From Paraburkholderia dioscoreae (GTDB lineage Bacteria > Pseudomonadota > Gammaproteobacteria > Burkholderiales > Burkholderiaceae): a DNA stretch of 64,000 nt. Below are positions 43,311 to 51,326 of this stretch, one piece after another. The notes beneath the pieces are model-generated. The model was not told where the DNA came from, did no database searches, and saw only the letters and a program-made list of their open reading frames with translations. Where the stretch lies: positions 2,046,001 through 2,110,000 of the forward strand of contig NZ_LR699554.1 in assembly GCF_902459535.1 (NCBI RefSeq), written 5' to 3'. The first letter of the stretch is position 1, and each line of letters starts with the position of its first letter. The position numbers and the translations under genes were made by a program.

Positions 43311-43516
43311 TCAAGCCACTCCCAAGTCGAGAAGATGGGCAAACAGGCCCATCCGAAAGGTTTCATTTTCTGGAACCATACCGCTAAAAAAATCATTTTT
43401 CACTCTCTTTATGGCGGCATACATTCAATCGTCTGGCCAATTGCGCGAAATCGCGAAGTCCGCAATGTGCCGGTCAGTCACCCACACGACCACACGACCA
43501 CCACGCGGAGAGCGCA

Positions 43517-44368
43517 ATGAAACAACTGACCAGACGATCCTTCCTGAAAACCACACTCGCTTCGGGCGTGGCACTGGCACTACCGAAGCTCGCACTGGCC
43601 GAAGGCGGCACGCTTGCGGACATCAAACAGCGCGGCAAGCTGGCGGTCGGCACGGAAGCCGCGTACGAGCCGTTCGAATTCGTCGAAAACGGCCAGATTG
43701 TCGGGTACGGTCACGATGTGCTGGAATTGATGGCGGCGAAGCTCGGCGTGAAGCTCGAGCAGATGAATCTGCCGTTTCAGGGCCTGCTTCCAGGCCTGAT
43801 GACGCACAAGTTCGACTTCGTCGCGACCAGCGTCGGCATCACGCCGGAGCGCGCGAAGCGATTTGCGTTCAGCGAGCCGGTCGGTGTGGTGCGCTCGGTG
43901 CTGCTGGTACGCGCGGACGACAAATCGATCAACCGCGACCTCGACATCGGCGGCAAGACGATCGGCACGCAGATGGGTTCGTCGTCGCAACCCGTCGCCG
44001 ACGAGTTCGAAAAGGAATTGAAGGAAAAGACCGGTAAGGGCTACGCAGGCACCAAGCTGTTCCAGGCATATCCAGACGTTTCAAACGCGCTGGCGAACCG
44101 GACCGTCGACGTCGCGTTGATGCCGTCGAACATCGCTGCCGTGCAGATGAAGCGACAGCCGAACGCATTCCGCATTGCCGGCACGATCGGTCAGCCAAAG
44201 CTGCTCGCGTGGGTCGCAAATCCGAACGACCTCGAAATTCGCAAGTTCATCAATGATTCGCTCGAAGAATTCCGCGCGAACGGCAAGCTTGCCGCGTTGC
44301 AGACGAAGTGGTTCGGCACGCCGATGGACACGCCGCGAGCGAACTATCTGCCGGCCGGCGCCATCTGA
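43517..44368 (+). CDS. Polar amino-acid ABC transporter substrate-binding protein (Tat-exported)
   Basis: A 283-residue periplasmic binding protein. The signal peptide has a twin-arginine motif (TRRSFLK, residues 5-11) before a hydrophobic ASGVALALPKLALA segment, so it is probably exported folded by Tat. The mature part is a type II binding fold: GKLAVGTEAAYEPFEFVENGQIVGYGHDVLELMAAKLGV, FDFVATSVGITPERAKRFAFSEPV, with the family Arg in TPERAKRF and the KTIGTQMGSS loop. It is the first gene of the operon. The ligand is likely a cationic or polar amino acid derivative such as a guanidino compound, given the ureohydrolase downstream. Confidence 0.92.
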   Translation: MKQLTRRSFLKTTLASGVALALPKLALAEGGTLADIKQRGKLAVGTEAAYEPFEFVENGQIVGYGHDVLELMAAKLGVKLEQMNLPFQGLLPGLMTHKFDFVATSVGITPERAKRFAFSEPVGVVRSVLLVRADDKSINRDLDIGGKTIGTQMGSSSQPVADEFEKELKEKTGKGYAGTKLFQAYPDVSNALANRTVDVALMPSNIAAVQMKRQPNAFRIAGTIGQPKLLAWVANPNDLEIRKFINDSLEEFRANGKLAALQTKWFGTPMDTPRANYLPAGAI

Positions 44369-44377
44369 CGCGCCGCC

Positions 44378-45058
44378 ATGCTCAACTGGTTCGGCAAGGG
44401 CGGCGTAATCGCGCCGTTTCTCGACGGGGTCGTGTCGGGGACAGCGCTGACGCTGGCCGCTTCGGCCTGTGCGTTCGTCATCGGACTCGCGCTTGGCGTC
44501 GTTCTGCTGCTTGCACGCATGTCGCCGTTCGGTCCGTTGCGTGCGCTGGTGGTACTGTGGGTGAGCCTGATTCGCGGCACCCCGGCGCTGATTCACATGT
44601 TGATCGCGTACTACATGGTACCGGCTCTGCTCAACATTTCGATCTCGCCCGTCACCGCGGGTATCGCCGCACTCGCGTGCAATACCAGTGCGTACATCGT
44701 CGAAATCCTGCGCGGATCGCTCGGCACGATCTCGTGGGGACAGCGCGCGGCAGGTTACGCATTGGGTATGCGTACCGCACAGGTGTGGCGTCACGTGCTG
44801 CTGCCGCAGATGATCTATCGTGCGATTCCGCCGCTCACCAGCGAGTTCACGCTGTTGCTGAAAGCCTCTTCGCTGATGTCGATCATCGCGGTGCCGGAAC
44901 TCGCGACTGTCGCTCGCAACGCCACGCTGCAAACCGATTTGCCGCTGCAGGTCTTCACGATCACCGCCGCGGTCTACTTCCTGATCCTGTTCTGCATCTC
45001 GGCCGTTTCGCGAGTGTGCGAGCGCCGCGTCTCGAGGATGCTGCCCCATGGCCATTGA
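44378..45058 (+). CDS. Amino-acid ABC transporter permease (HisM/HisQ type)
   Basis: A 226-residue inner-membrane permease with 5 predicted helices. Family blocks are VSGTALTLAASACAFVIGLALGVVLLLAR, the EAA-like loop EILRGSLGTISWGQRAAGYALGM and LPQMIYRAIPPLTSEFTLLLKASSLMS. It overlaps the next permease gene by 11 bp. Together they form the heterodimeric channel of the importer. Confidence 0.93.
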   Translation: MLNWFGKGGVIAPFLDGVVSGTALTLAASACAFVIGLALGVVLLLARMSPFGPLRALVVLWVSLIRGTPALIHMLIAYYMVPALLNISISPVTAGIAALACNTSAYIVEILRGSLGTISWGQRAAGYALGMRTAQVWRHVLLPQMIYRAIPPLTSEFTLLLKASSLMSIIAVPELATVARNATLQTDLPLQVFTITAAVYFLILFCISAVSRVCERRVSRMLPHGH

Positions 45059-45710
45059 CTTTTCGATCGTCCGCGAAGCGGTGCCGGTGTTGCTCGACGG
45101 CCTTCGCGTCACAGCACTGGTCAGCGCGATCGGCATTCCGCTCGGTGTCGTGGCGGGAATCGTCGCGGCGTACGCGGCGCAATCGCGCACGTTCCTCAAG
45201 CCGGTCGCGCTCGCCTACGTCGAACTGGTGCGCAACATTCCGTATCTGATTCTCGTCTACCTGTCGTTCTTCGGTCTGCCGAAGCTCGGCATAGGCGCTT
45301 CGGCAATGACGGTGGCGATTGGCTGCACCGTCTTTTACACGGGCGGCTACTTCAGCGAAATCCTGCGCGCGGCGCTGCGCAGCGTGCCGCGTGGCCAGAC
45401 ACAGGCGTCGCTTTCACTCGGCATGACGTTCTGGCAGACACAGCGCCACGTGATCGCGCCGCAGTTGTTCGGGTACGTCACACCGCCGACCACGAGCCTC
45501 GTGATCATGATGTTCAAGGACTCGGCAATTTTCTCGGTGATGAGTCTGCCGGAGATGACATACCAGAGCAATCTGCTCACCGCCAATACCTTTGCGTATG
45601 TCGAAGTGCTCGGCACGACGGCATTGATCTACTGGATCTGCAGTGTTTTGCTGGCCAGCGTCGGCCGCCGTCTGGAAACGGCGATCGGACGACGCGCGCG
45701 CCACGTCTGA
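45048..45710 (+). CDS. Amino-acid ABC transporter permease (HisM/HisQ type)
   Basis: A 220-residue permease with 5 predicted helices, paralogous to the one before it. It has VELVRNIPYLILVYLSFFGLPKLGIG, the EAA loop EILRAALRSVPRGQTQASLSLGM and LVIMMFKDSAIFSVMSLPEMTYQSN. The start codon lies within the end of the previous gene (11-bp overlap). It is the partner of the upstream permease. Confidence 0.93.
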   Translation: MAIDFSIVREAVPVLLDGLRVTALVSAIGIPLGVVAGIVAAYAAQSRTFLKPVALAYVELVRNIPYLILVYLSFFGLPKLGIGASAMTVAIGCTVFYTGGYFSEILRAALRSVPRGQTQASLSLGMTFWQTQRHVIAPQLFGYVTPPTTSLVIMMFKDSAIFSVMSLPEMTYQSNLLTANTFAYVEVLGTTALIYWICSVLLASVGRRLETAIGRRARHV

Positions 45711-45743
45711 CGCAGATCCCGTCATTCCCCAGGAGATACTCGC

Positions 45744-46703
45744 ATGACTCAATACACCGTCGCGCCGCGCATCGGCCATCCGACACTGCTCTACTCGGAA
45801 CTCGATCTCGACATCGACAACCTGAAGGCCGATATCGCCGTGCTCGGCATGCCGTATGGCGCGCCGTACGCACCGTCCGATTTCAGCAATGACCAGACCA
45901 ACGCGCCGTCGGCGATCCGTCAGGCGACCGACCGTGTCGTGCGCAAACCGGGGCATTACGACTTCGATATCGACGGCCCGCTGCTGCAAGGTCGCACCGA
46001 TGTGCGCTTCGTCGATTGCGGCGACATCATTCCCGATCTGACGAGGCCTGGCGAGCACTATGCGCGCGCCGAAGCGGCCGTGCGCCGGATCGTCGCCGGG
46101 GGCGCGATGCCGATCGTACTGGGCGGCGATCACGGCATCACGACGCCGATCCTGCGCGGCCTCGACGCCAAAGGCCCGATCACGCTCGTGCATATCGATG
46201 CACATCTCGACTGGCGCGACGAAGTCAATGGCGTTCGTGAAGGCCTGTCGAGCCCGATCCGCCGCGCGTCGGAAATGGCGCACGTCGATCGCATCATCCA
46301 GATCGGTTTGCGTGCGCAAGGCAGCGGGCGCCCCGAGGAACTCGTCGCCGCGCGCGCGTATGGCTCGGAACTCGTTACGGCATACGAACTGCACGACATC
46401 GGCATGGACGCCGTGCTCGCGCGTATTCCCGACGGCGGCAATTACTATCTGACGATCGACGCCGACGGCCTCGATCCTTCTGTGATGCCGGCCGTCGCGG
46501 GACCGGCGCCAGGCGGCGTGACCTTCCTGCAAGCGCGCAAGCTGATCCACGGGCTGGTGAAGAAAGGCCGCGTGGTCGGCATGGACATTGTAGAAATCCA
46601 GCCGGAAAAGGACGATGCGAATCTGATCTCCTGCATAACCGCCGGGCGCCTGATTCTCAACCTGATTGGCGCGTCGATCCGCGCGGGATATTTCGACAAA
46701 TGA
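45744..46703 (+). CDS. Ureohydrolase-family enzyme (agmatinase-like)
   Basis: A 319-residue arginase/agmatinase-superfamily protein. Both manganese ligand sets are intact: GGDHGITTP (His), HIDAHLDWRD (Asp-x-His-x-x-Asp) and TIDADGLDPSVMP (Asp-x-Asp). Members hydrolyse a guanidino group to urea and an amine (agmatine, guanidinobutyrate, guanidinopropionate and others). The N-terminus (HPTLLYSELDLDIDNLKADIAVLGMPYG) matches the agmatinase group. It is translated next to the ABC ATPase gene (4-bp overlap) and lies inside the transporter operon, so it acts on the imported compound. The exact guanidino substrate is unknown. Confidence 0.93.
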   Translation: MTQYTVAPRIGHPTLLYSELDLDIDNLKADIAVLGMPYGAPYAPSDFSNDQTNAPSAIRQATDRVVRKPGHYDFDIDGPLLQGRTDVRFVDCGDIIPDLTRPGEHYARAEAAVRRIVAGGAMPIVLGGDHGITTPILRGLDAKGPITLVHIDAHLDWRDEVNGVREGLSSPIRRASEMAHVDRIIQIGLRAQGSGRPEELVAARAYGSELVTAYELHDIGMDAVLARIPDGGNYYLTIDADGLDPSVMPAVAGPAPGGVTFLQARKLIHGLVKKGRVVGMDIVEIQPEKDDANLISCITAGRLILNLIGASIRAGYFDK

Positions 46704-47446
46704 GCCCGGATCAAGCCGTCATCGATATTCGAGGCGTCCACAAGTGGTACGGCAGTCATCACGTGCTCAAGCAATGCTCGACGCACGTAAACAAGGGTGA
46801 AATCGTCGTCGTGTGCGGTCCGTCGGGGTCGGGCAAATCGACGTTGATCAAGACCGTCAATGCGCTGGAGCCGTTCCAGAAAGGCGACATTGTCGTCGAC
46901 GGCACGTCGCTCGGCGCAAAGTCGACCAATCTGTCGAGGTTGCGCAGTCGCGTCGGCATGGTGTTCCAGCACTTCGAACTGTTTGCGCATCTGGACCTGA
47001 TGCGCAATCTCACCCTCGCGCAGCGCATCGTGCTTGGCCGCGACGAAGACCGCGCACGCACGAAAGCGCGTGAGTTGCTCGACCGCGTCGGGCTCTCGGC
47101 GCACGCGCACAAGTATCCCTCACAGTTGTCGGGCGGCCAGCAACAGCGCGTGGCGATTGCGCGCGCGTTGTCGATGGACCCACTGGCGATGCTGTTCGAC
47201 GAACCGACCTCTGCGCTCGACCCGGAGATGGTCAACGAAGTGCTCGACGTGATGGTCGAACTCGCGCGCGAAGGCATGACCATGATGGTGGTCACGCACG
47301 AAATGGGTTTCGCAAAGCGCGTCGCGCATCGCGTGGTCTTCATGGAGGACGGCGAGATCATCGAGGACAGTCCGACCGACGTGTTCTTCCAGAACGCCGC
47401 CAGCGCCGCCGCAAAACGCTTTCTTTCCAAGATCCTTCATCACTGA
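46700..47446 (+). CDS. Amino-acid ABC transporter ATPase (HisP/GlnQ type)
   Basis: A 248-residue ATPase. Walker A is GPSGSGKST, the Q-loop is in VFQHFELFAHLDLMRN, the signature LSGGQQQRVAIARAL and Walker B MLFDEPTSALDPEM, followed by the H-loop VVTHEMGFAKRVAHRVVFM. It powers the two permeases encoded upstream. The gene start overlaps the ureohydrolase stop by 4 bp, so transporter and enzyme are produced together. Confidence 0.95.
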   Translation: MSPDQAVIDIRGVHKWYGSHHVLKQCSTHVNKGEIVVVCGPSGSGKSTLIKTVNALEPFQKGDIVVDGTSLGAKSTNLSRLRSRVGMVFQHFELFAHLDLMRNLTLAQRIVLGRDEDRARTKARELLDRVGLSAHAHKYPSQLSGGQQQRVAIARALSMDPLAMLFDEPTSALDPEMVNEVLDVMVELAREGMTMMVVTHEMGFAKRVAHRVVFMEDGEIIEDSPTDVFFQNAASAAAKRFLSKILHH

Positions 47447-47467
47447 ACTTTCGAACCCCACGACGAC

Positions 47468-47884
47468 ATGACCACTCATACGCGTATCCGCAAATTCAAC
47501 ACTCGCGAAACATATCCGGAACAGAGCCTGGACAACGACCTGTGCCAGGCGGTGATAGCCGGCAACACGGTGTATCTGCGCGGCCAGATCGGCCAGGATC
47601 TCGACACGCGCGAATCGGTCGGCATCGGCGACGTCGCCGCGCAAACCGAAAAGGCCATGTCGAACATCAAGATGTTGCTTGACGAATGCGGAAGCAAGCT
47701 CGAGGACATCTGCAAGGTAACGGTCTACATCATCGACCCGCGCTATCGCGAACCCGTCTACAACGTGATGGGCCACTGGCTCAAGGGCGTGTTCCCGGTG
47801 TCGACCGGTCTCGTCGTGCAGGCGTTGGCGCGCCCCGAATGGGTAGTCGAAATCGACGTCATCGCCGTCAAACCGGACGCGTAA
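47468..47884 (+). CDS. RidA-family (YjgF/YER057c) deaminase, second copy
   Basis: A 138-residue RidA-family protein (LCQAVIAGNTVYLRGQIGQDL, MSNIKMLLDECGSKLEDICKVTVYI, VVQALARPEWVVEIDVIAVKPDA). The catalytic-type Arg in ALARPEW is present. It is distinct in sequence from the copy at 22140. These proteins remove reactive enamine/imine intermediates from amino acid metabolism. It is placed between the ABC ATPase and the deacylase, so it may protect against or process an imine in the pathway. Confidence 0.93.
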   Translation: MTTHTRIRKFNTRETYPEQSLDNDLCQAVIAGNTVYLRGQIGQDLDTRESVGIGDVAAQTEKAMSNIKMLLDECGSKLEDICKVTVYIIDPRYREPVYNVMGHWLKGVFPVSTGLVVQALARPEWVVEIDVIAVKPDA

Positions 47885-47886
47885 TC

Positions 47887-49041
47887 ATGGCGCTCAGTCG
47901 AAGTGCCGAACTGCTGAAAACGCTGATCGCGTTCCCAACCATTTCGCGCACGCCGAATCTCGCGCTGATCGAGCATGTCGCCGGTTTGCTGGGCGCGGCG
48001 GGCATCAGGAGCACGCTTGTCGGGAACGACGCCGGCACCTGCGCGAACCTGTTCGCGAGCACGGGGCCGGCGGACGTACCCGGCGTGATGCTCTCGGGAC
48101 ACACGGACGTCGTGCCTGTCGAAGGACAGCCGTGGACGATGCCGCCCTTCGAGGCCACGCTACGTGACGGGCGGCTTTACGGACGTGGTACTGCCGACAT
48201 GAAGGGCTTCGTCGCCTGCGCGGTCGTTGCAATGATCGATGCGTCGGCGCGGACACTGAAGAAGCCCTTGCAACTGGCGCTGTCGTATGACGAGGAGATC
48301 GGCTGCGTCGGCGTGCGGCGGTTGATCGATGTGCTGGAGGCGGCCCCGGTGCGGCCGGAACTGTGCATCATCGGCGAACCGACAATGATGCAGATCGCAA
48401 CCGGCCACAAAGGCAAGGCTGCGTATCGCGCGGTCTGTTGCGCAGAGGAAGGCCATTCGGCGCTCGCACCGAAGTATCTGAATGCAATCCACGTCGCCGC
48501 TGACTGGATCGCGGGCATTCGCGCGGCGCAGCAGCATCTCGCCGAAAGCGGCGCGCACGACGACGGTTACGACGTGCCCTATTCGACGATTCACGTCGGG
48601 ACGATCCACGGCGGCAAGGCGCTCAACATCGTGCCGAACGAATGCACGCTCGAATTCGAAATCCGCACGCTCGCGAGCGACAACGCCGCCGCAATACTCG
48701 GAGACATCCGCTCGCGGGCCTCGATCGCAAGCGCCACGGCTTTTCAAGGGAAAGCGCATCTGCCCGATGTCGAGGAAGTCAACGCTTATCCCGGTCTCGA
48801 CACCCATGTCGCGAGCCATGCCGTAAAGTTTCTCGAAACGCTGCTACCGCCGAATACGCAGAAGCGCAAAGTTGCTTTTGGCACGGAAGGCGGACTGTTC
48901 TCGACGCGTCTGTCCGTGCCAAGCGTCGTGTGCGGCCCGGGCGATATCGACGTCGCGCACAAGCCGGACGAATACGTCGCATTGGCGCAGCTTGATGCAT
49001 GCGATAACTTTCTGGCCCAGCTAACGAACTGCTTGCAGTAG
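47887..49041 (+). CDS. ArgE/DapE-type M20 deacylase
   Basis: A 384-residue M20 metallopeptidase-family enzyme. Metal-site motifs are SGHTDVVPVEGQPW, GRGTADMKGF, DEEIGCVGVRRL (catalytic Glu), the EPT in IIGEPTMM and FGTEGGLF near the C-terminus; the dimerisation domain is intact. The family includes acetylornithine deacetylase, succinyl-diaminopimelate desuccinylase and carboxypeptidases. In this operon it most likely removes an acyl group from an N-acylated amino acid before or after the ureohydrolase step. The start ATG directly follows the RidA stop (2-bp gap). Confidence 0.92.
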   Translation: MALSRSAELLKTLIAFPTISRTPNLALIEHVAGLLGAAGIRSTLVGNDAGTCANLFASTGPADVPGVMLSGHTDVVPVEGQPWTMPPFEATLRDGRLYGRGTADMKGFVACAVVAMIDASARTLKKPLQLALSYDEEIGCVGVRRLIDVLEAAPVRPELCIIGEPTMMQIATGHKGKAAYRAVCCAEEGHSALAPKYLNAIHVAADWIAGIRAAQQHLAESGAHDDGYDVPYSTIHVGTIHGGKALNIVPNECTLEFEIRTLASDNAAAILGDIRSRASIASATAFQGKAHLPDVEEVNAYPGLDTHVASHAVKFLETLLPPNTQKRKVAFGTEGGLFSTRLSVPSVVCGPGDIDVAHKPDEYVALAQLDACDNFLAQLTNCLQ

Positions 49042-49428
49042 TGCCCGATCTCCAGGCGCGCGACCTATGTAAGACCGGAGCGAGATAGAAGTCCAATGTG
49101 GCCGCGCAACCGAATGTCGCAACTTTCGCATTGATTGTTCTTCTCCTGCAGCGACGCCAGGAAAAGAAGTAACCGGCAAATGGCGCGCGGCCCGGGCGAT
49201 GCCTTTTCAGGATAGTCAACTTTGTGAAGCCGGGCAGATCAACTGATTCTGTGGCAAAGTGCTGTGGACCGACCTCACCGAAGCCGGATATATTCGACAG
49301 GCGTCCGGTATCGTTCCCGGTGAACTCAACGCACACCAGACGCACGGCCTGCGGCTTGTCAATGTCACGCACGAGCTCAACGTTGGCTGAGCACATTCGC
49401 GGCTCGCGCGTCTTTCAAAAAATCTGCA
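49042..49428. other. 387-bp gap, no gene recognised
   Basis: Several short frames occur but none has a ribosome site, family motif or clear codon bias. I see nothing else definite in it. The stretch may contain decayed sequence. Confidence 0.35.
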
Positions 49429-49761
49429 ATGACGCCCCTCAAGTTCATTCTCCGTTACACGGCTGTGCCGTTCATGGCGATCGTCGCCGTCGTGTCGTGG
49501 GCCTTACATCACGCGTCCGCCGAAATCGACGCCCGACAGTACGCGGCACTGTCGGGCGCTTATACCAGCTTCCCGGTGACTCTCCGGCGTGATATCGGAC
49601 AGGCGCTGCAATCGGGGAAGCTGAGCAAGTGGGATTATTCGTCGCTGGTGCGGGAATCGCTCGACGATGGAGTTATTCTCGACTGGCCATCGGGAGACAA
49701 CGAAGACGTTGCTGCGGAAAGGGAAAAACTGACAGAGCTAGTCAAGGCGGACCGACTCTGA
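49429..49761 (+). CDS. Hypothetical protein with N-terminal signal/membrane segment, 110 aa
   Basis: The frame starts MTPLKFILRYTAVPFMAIVAVVSWALHHASA, a likely signal anchor or cleavable signal peptide, followed by a soluble acidic part (DYSSLVRESLDDGVILDWPSGDNEDVAAEREKLTELVKADRL). Codon use is like its neighbours. There is no ribosome site before the ATG and no family I recognise, so it could be real or a remnant. It stands alone between two gaps. Confidence 0.45.
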   Translation: MTPLKFILRYTAVPFMAIVAVVSWALHHASAEIDARQYAALSGAYTSFPVTLRRDIGQALQSGKLSKWDYSSLVRESLDDGVILDWPSGDNEDVAAEREKLTELVKADRL

Positions 49762-50329
49762 ACCGCGCCGCATCTGGCGGCGATCCGGTGTACGGCATCG
49801 ACGAAGACGACGAGCGCCGGGCTCTTGAATGCAGACCGGCAGCCGACAGCACGGATGAGGACGCCAAGCGCTTTCAGGACGTGCTACGGAACGTCATTCA
49901 ATCACGCGTGCCCCGTCAAAGTCGAGACCGTGCCGGTCGCCGGAGGTTTTGTTGCCACCGTTGGGGGGCGCATAGCTGGGCTGAGCCCCACCGGGCAACC
50001 TCAAATCAACACTTCTACGTCCGAGAGAACGGGCGAAAGCGACAACTGAACGTCCGCGCACCTAGGCGTGTCCCTTGACGCCCTATGCCCCTGAACGGGC
50101 CGGGTTGGTCAGAGCCAAAGCAAGGAATTCGCGCTTACGGCGGCCAGCCCACGTTGGAACAAGCAGCCTCAGCCGACTATTGACAGCCCATCAACGAGAT
50201 CCATAACGCACTCGCAATTGTGCGCCGCACACCGAGTTTTCCCGATGCTGCAGACTTTGTTGTACCCGAACGGCAAACCTTACGTTCCAGCAGACTTTGT
50301 TGTGCGCCAATAGCTCCGCAAAAAGTAAT
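49762..50329. other. 568-bp gap with a 14-bp direct repeat
   Basis: No intact gene. A 14-bp direct repeat, gcagactttgttgt, occurs at 50250-50263 and 50290-50303, 40 bp apart, close upstream of the PadR promoter. A short frame near 49825-50049 reads as protein-like but has no start signals. Confidence 0.45.
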
Positions 50330-50379
50330 TTGACAAACTATCTTTAGATATATATCTTACGACACATCTTAAGACATAA
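50330..50379 (+). promoter_or_regulatory. Promoter and tandem operator of the PadR regulator
   Basis: TTGACA (50330-50335) and a -10 element TATCTT (50353-50358, 17-bp spacing) lie just before the gene. Overlapping the -10 region are two tandem 12-bp repeats, atcttacgacac (50354-50365) and atcttaagacat (50366-50377), with a weaker third copy, atctttagatat (50340-50351). This suggests autorepression by binding to repeated sites. Confidence 0.6.
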
Positions 50380-50394
50380 ATGGGAGTACCCAAG

Positions 50395-51237
50395 ATGCGT
50401 CATCACCACCGTTTTTCCCGCCCGCACATGGCGGACGACAATCCCTCCATCGGCCACGAACGCCCATCGCTGCATTCGCTGTGGCATGCATTCGCACGCC
50501 ATCACGAGTATCGCGATCATCATCACAATCGCGGCGCACGCGACGGACGCGGCGACGCGCGCGGCCAGGGCGATCGCGGCTACGACCGCCTCTCGCTACA
50601 TGCGCTGTGGCACGCCATCGGCCGTCATCACGAGCATCGCGGCGGTCGCGGCGGACGCTTCGGCGGCGGCCCCGGCGGCTTCGGCGGCGACGGCGACGGT
50701 TTTCCGCGCGGCCGCAAATTCAGCTCCGACGACCTGCAACTGCTGCTCCTGTCCATGATCGGCACGCAACCGAGCCACGGCTACGAGCTGATCAAGGCTC
50801 TGGAAACGCGCTCGAACGGCTTCTACAGCCCGAGTCCCGGCATGGTCTACCCGGCGCTCACGTATCTGGAAGAACTCGGCTACGTGACGGTGCAACTCGA
50901 AGGCAACCGTAAGCGCTACGAATTGTCGCAAACGGGCCGCGACTATCTGGCCGTCAACCGCGAGCGCGTCGAATTGATGCTCGCCAAGCTCAGCCATATT
51001 GCCCGCAAGATGGATTCGGTGCGCCGCGCGTTTGCCGGCGAAGAGCCGGCCGACATCAGCGAGGGCGGCTGGCTGCCCGAGCTGAACGAAGCGCGCCGCG
51101 CGTTGAAGCATGCGCTGCTGCTGCGCGACAGCGCACCAGCGGCCGAACAGCGCCGCATCGCCGAAATTCTGATGCGCGCAGCCCAGGAAATTGAAGGCAA
51201 AGTCAAACCGGACAACGGCGGCGAAGCGGCTGTTTGA
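50395..51237 (+). CDS. PadR-family regulator with His-rich N-terminus (YqjI-like)
   Basis: A 280-residue protein. The N-terminal region is rich in His, Asp, Arg and Gly and contains a 17-residue motif twice, 24-40 and 66-82 (consensus SLHxLWHAxxRHHE, 12 of 17 identical), a likely metal-binding unit. The C-terminal part is a PadR winged helix: LLLLSMIGTQPSHGYELIKALETRSNGFYSPSPGMVYPALTYLEELGYVTV. In Escherichia coli, YqjI represses yqjH (ferric reductase) and responds to nickel/iron; here the neighbour downstream is a YqjH-like protein, which supports the parallel. The start at 50395 has GGGAG upstream; an ATG at 50380 has none. Confidence 0.88.
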   Translation: MRHHHRFSRPHMADDNPSIGHERPSLHSLWHAFARHHEYRDHHHNRGARDGRGDARGQGDRGYDRLSLHALWHAIGRHHEHRGGRGGRFGGGPGGFGGDGDGFPRGRKFSSDDLQLLLLSMIGTQPSHGYELIKALETRSNGFYSPSPGMVYPALTYLEELGYVTVQLEGNRKRYELSQTGRDYLAVNRERVELMLAKLSHIARKMDSVRRAFAGEEPADISEGGWLPELNEARRALKHALLLRDSAPAAEQRRIAEILMRAAQEIEGKVKPDNGGEAAV

Positions 51238-51326
51238 GATCAGGCAGCCCTTGCCTCGCATGCCTTTGCACGGCGGCGCCTCCAGCGCGTGAGCACGTCC
51301 ATCGAACCAACAGGAGTAGCACCCCT

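Noticed and set aside
49825..50049. Short protein-like frame in the gap before the PadR gene
   Set aside because: No ribosome site, no family match I recognise, and no clear codon bias; kept only as a note on the gap.
50395..50640. His/Gly-rich N-terminus of the PadR gene as a possible CRISPR or repeat array
   Set aside because: The repetition is at protein level (two copies of a 17-residue motif) and the DNA copies are diverged, with no regular spacers.
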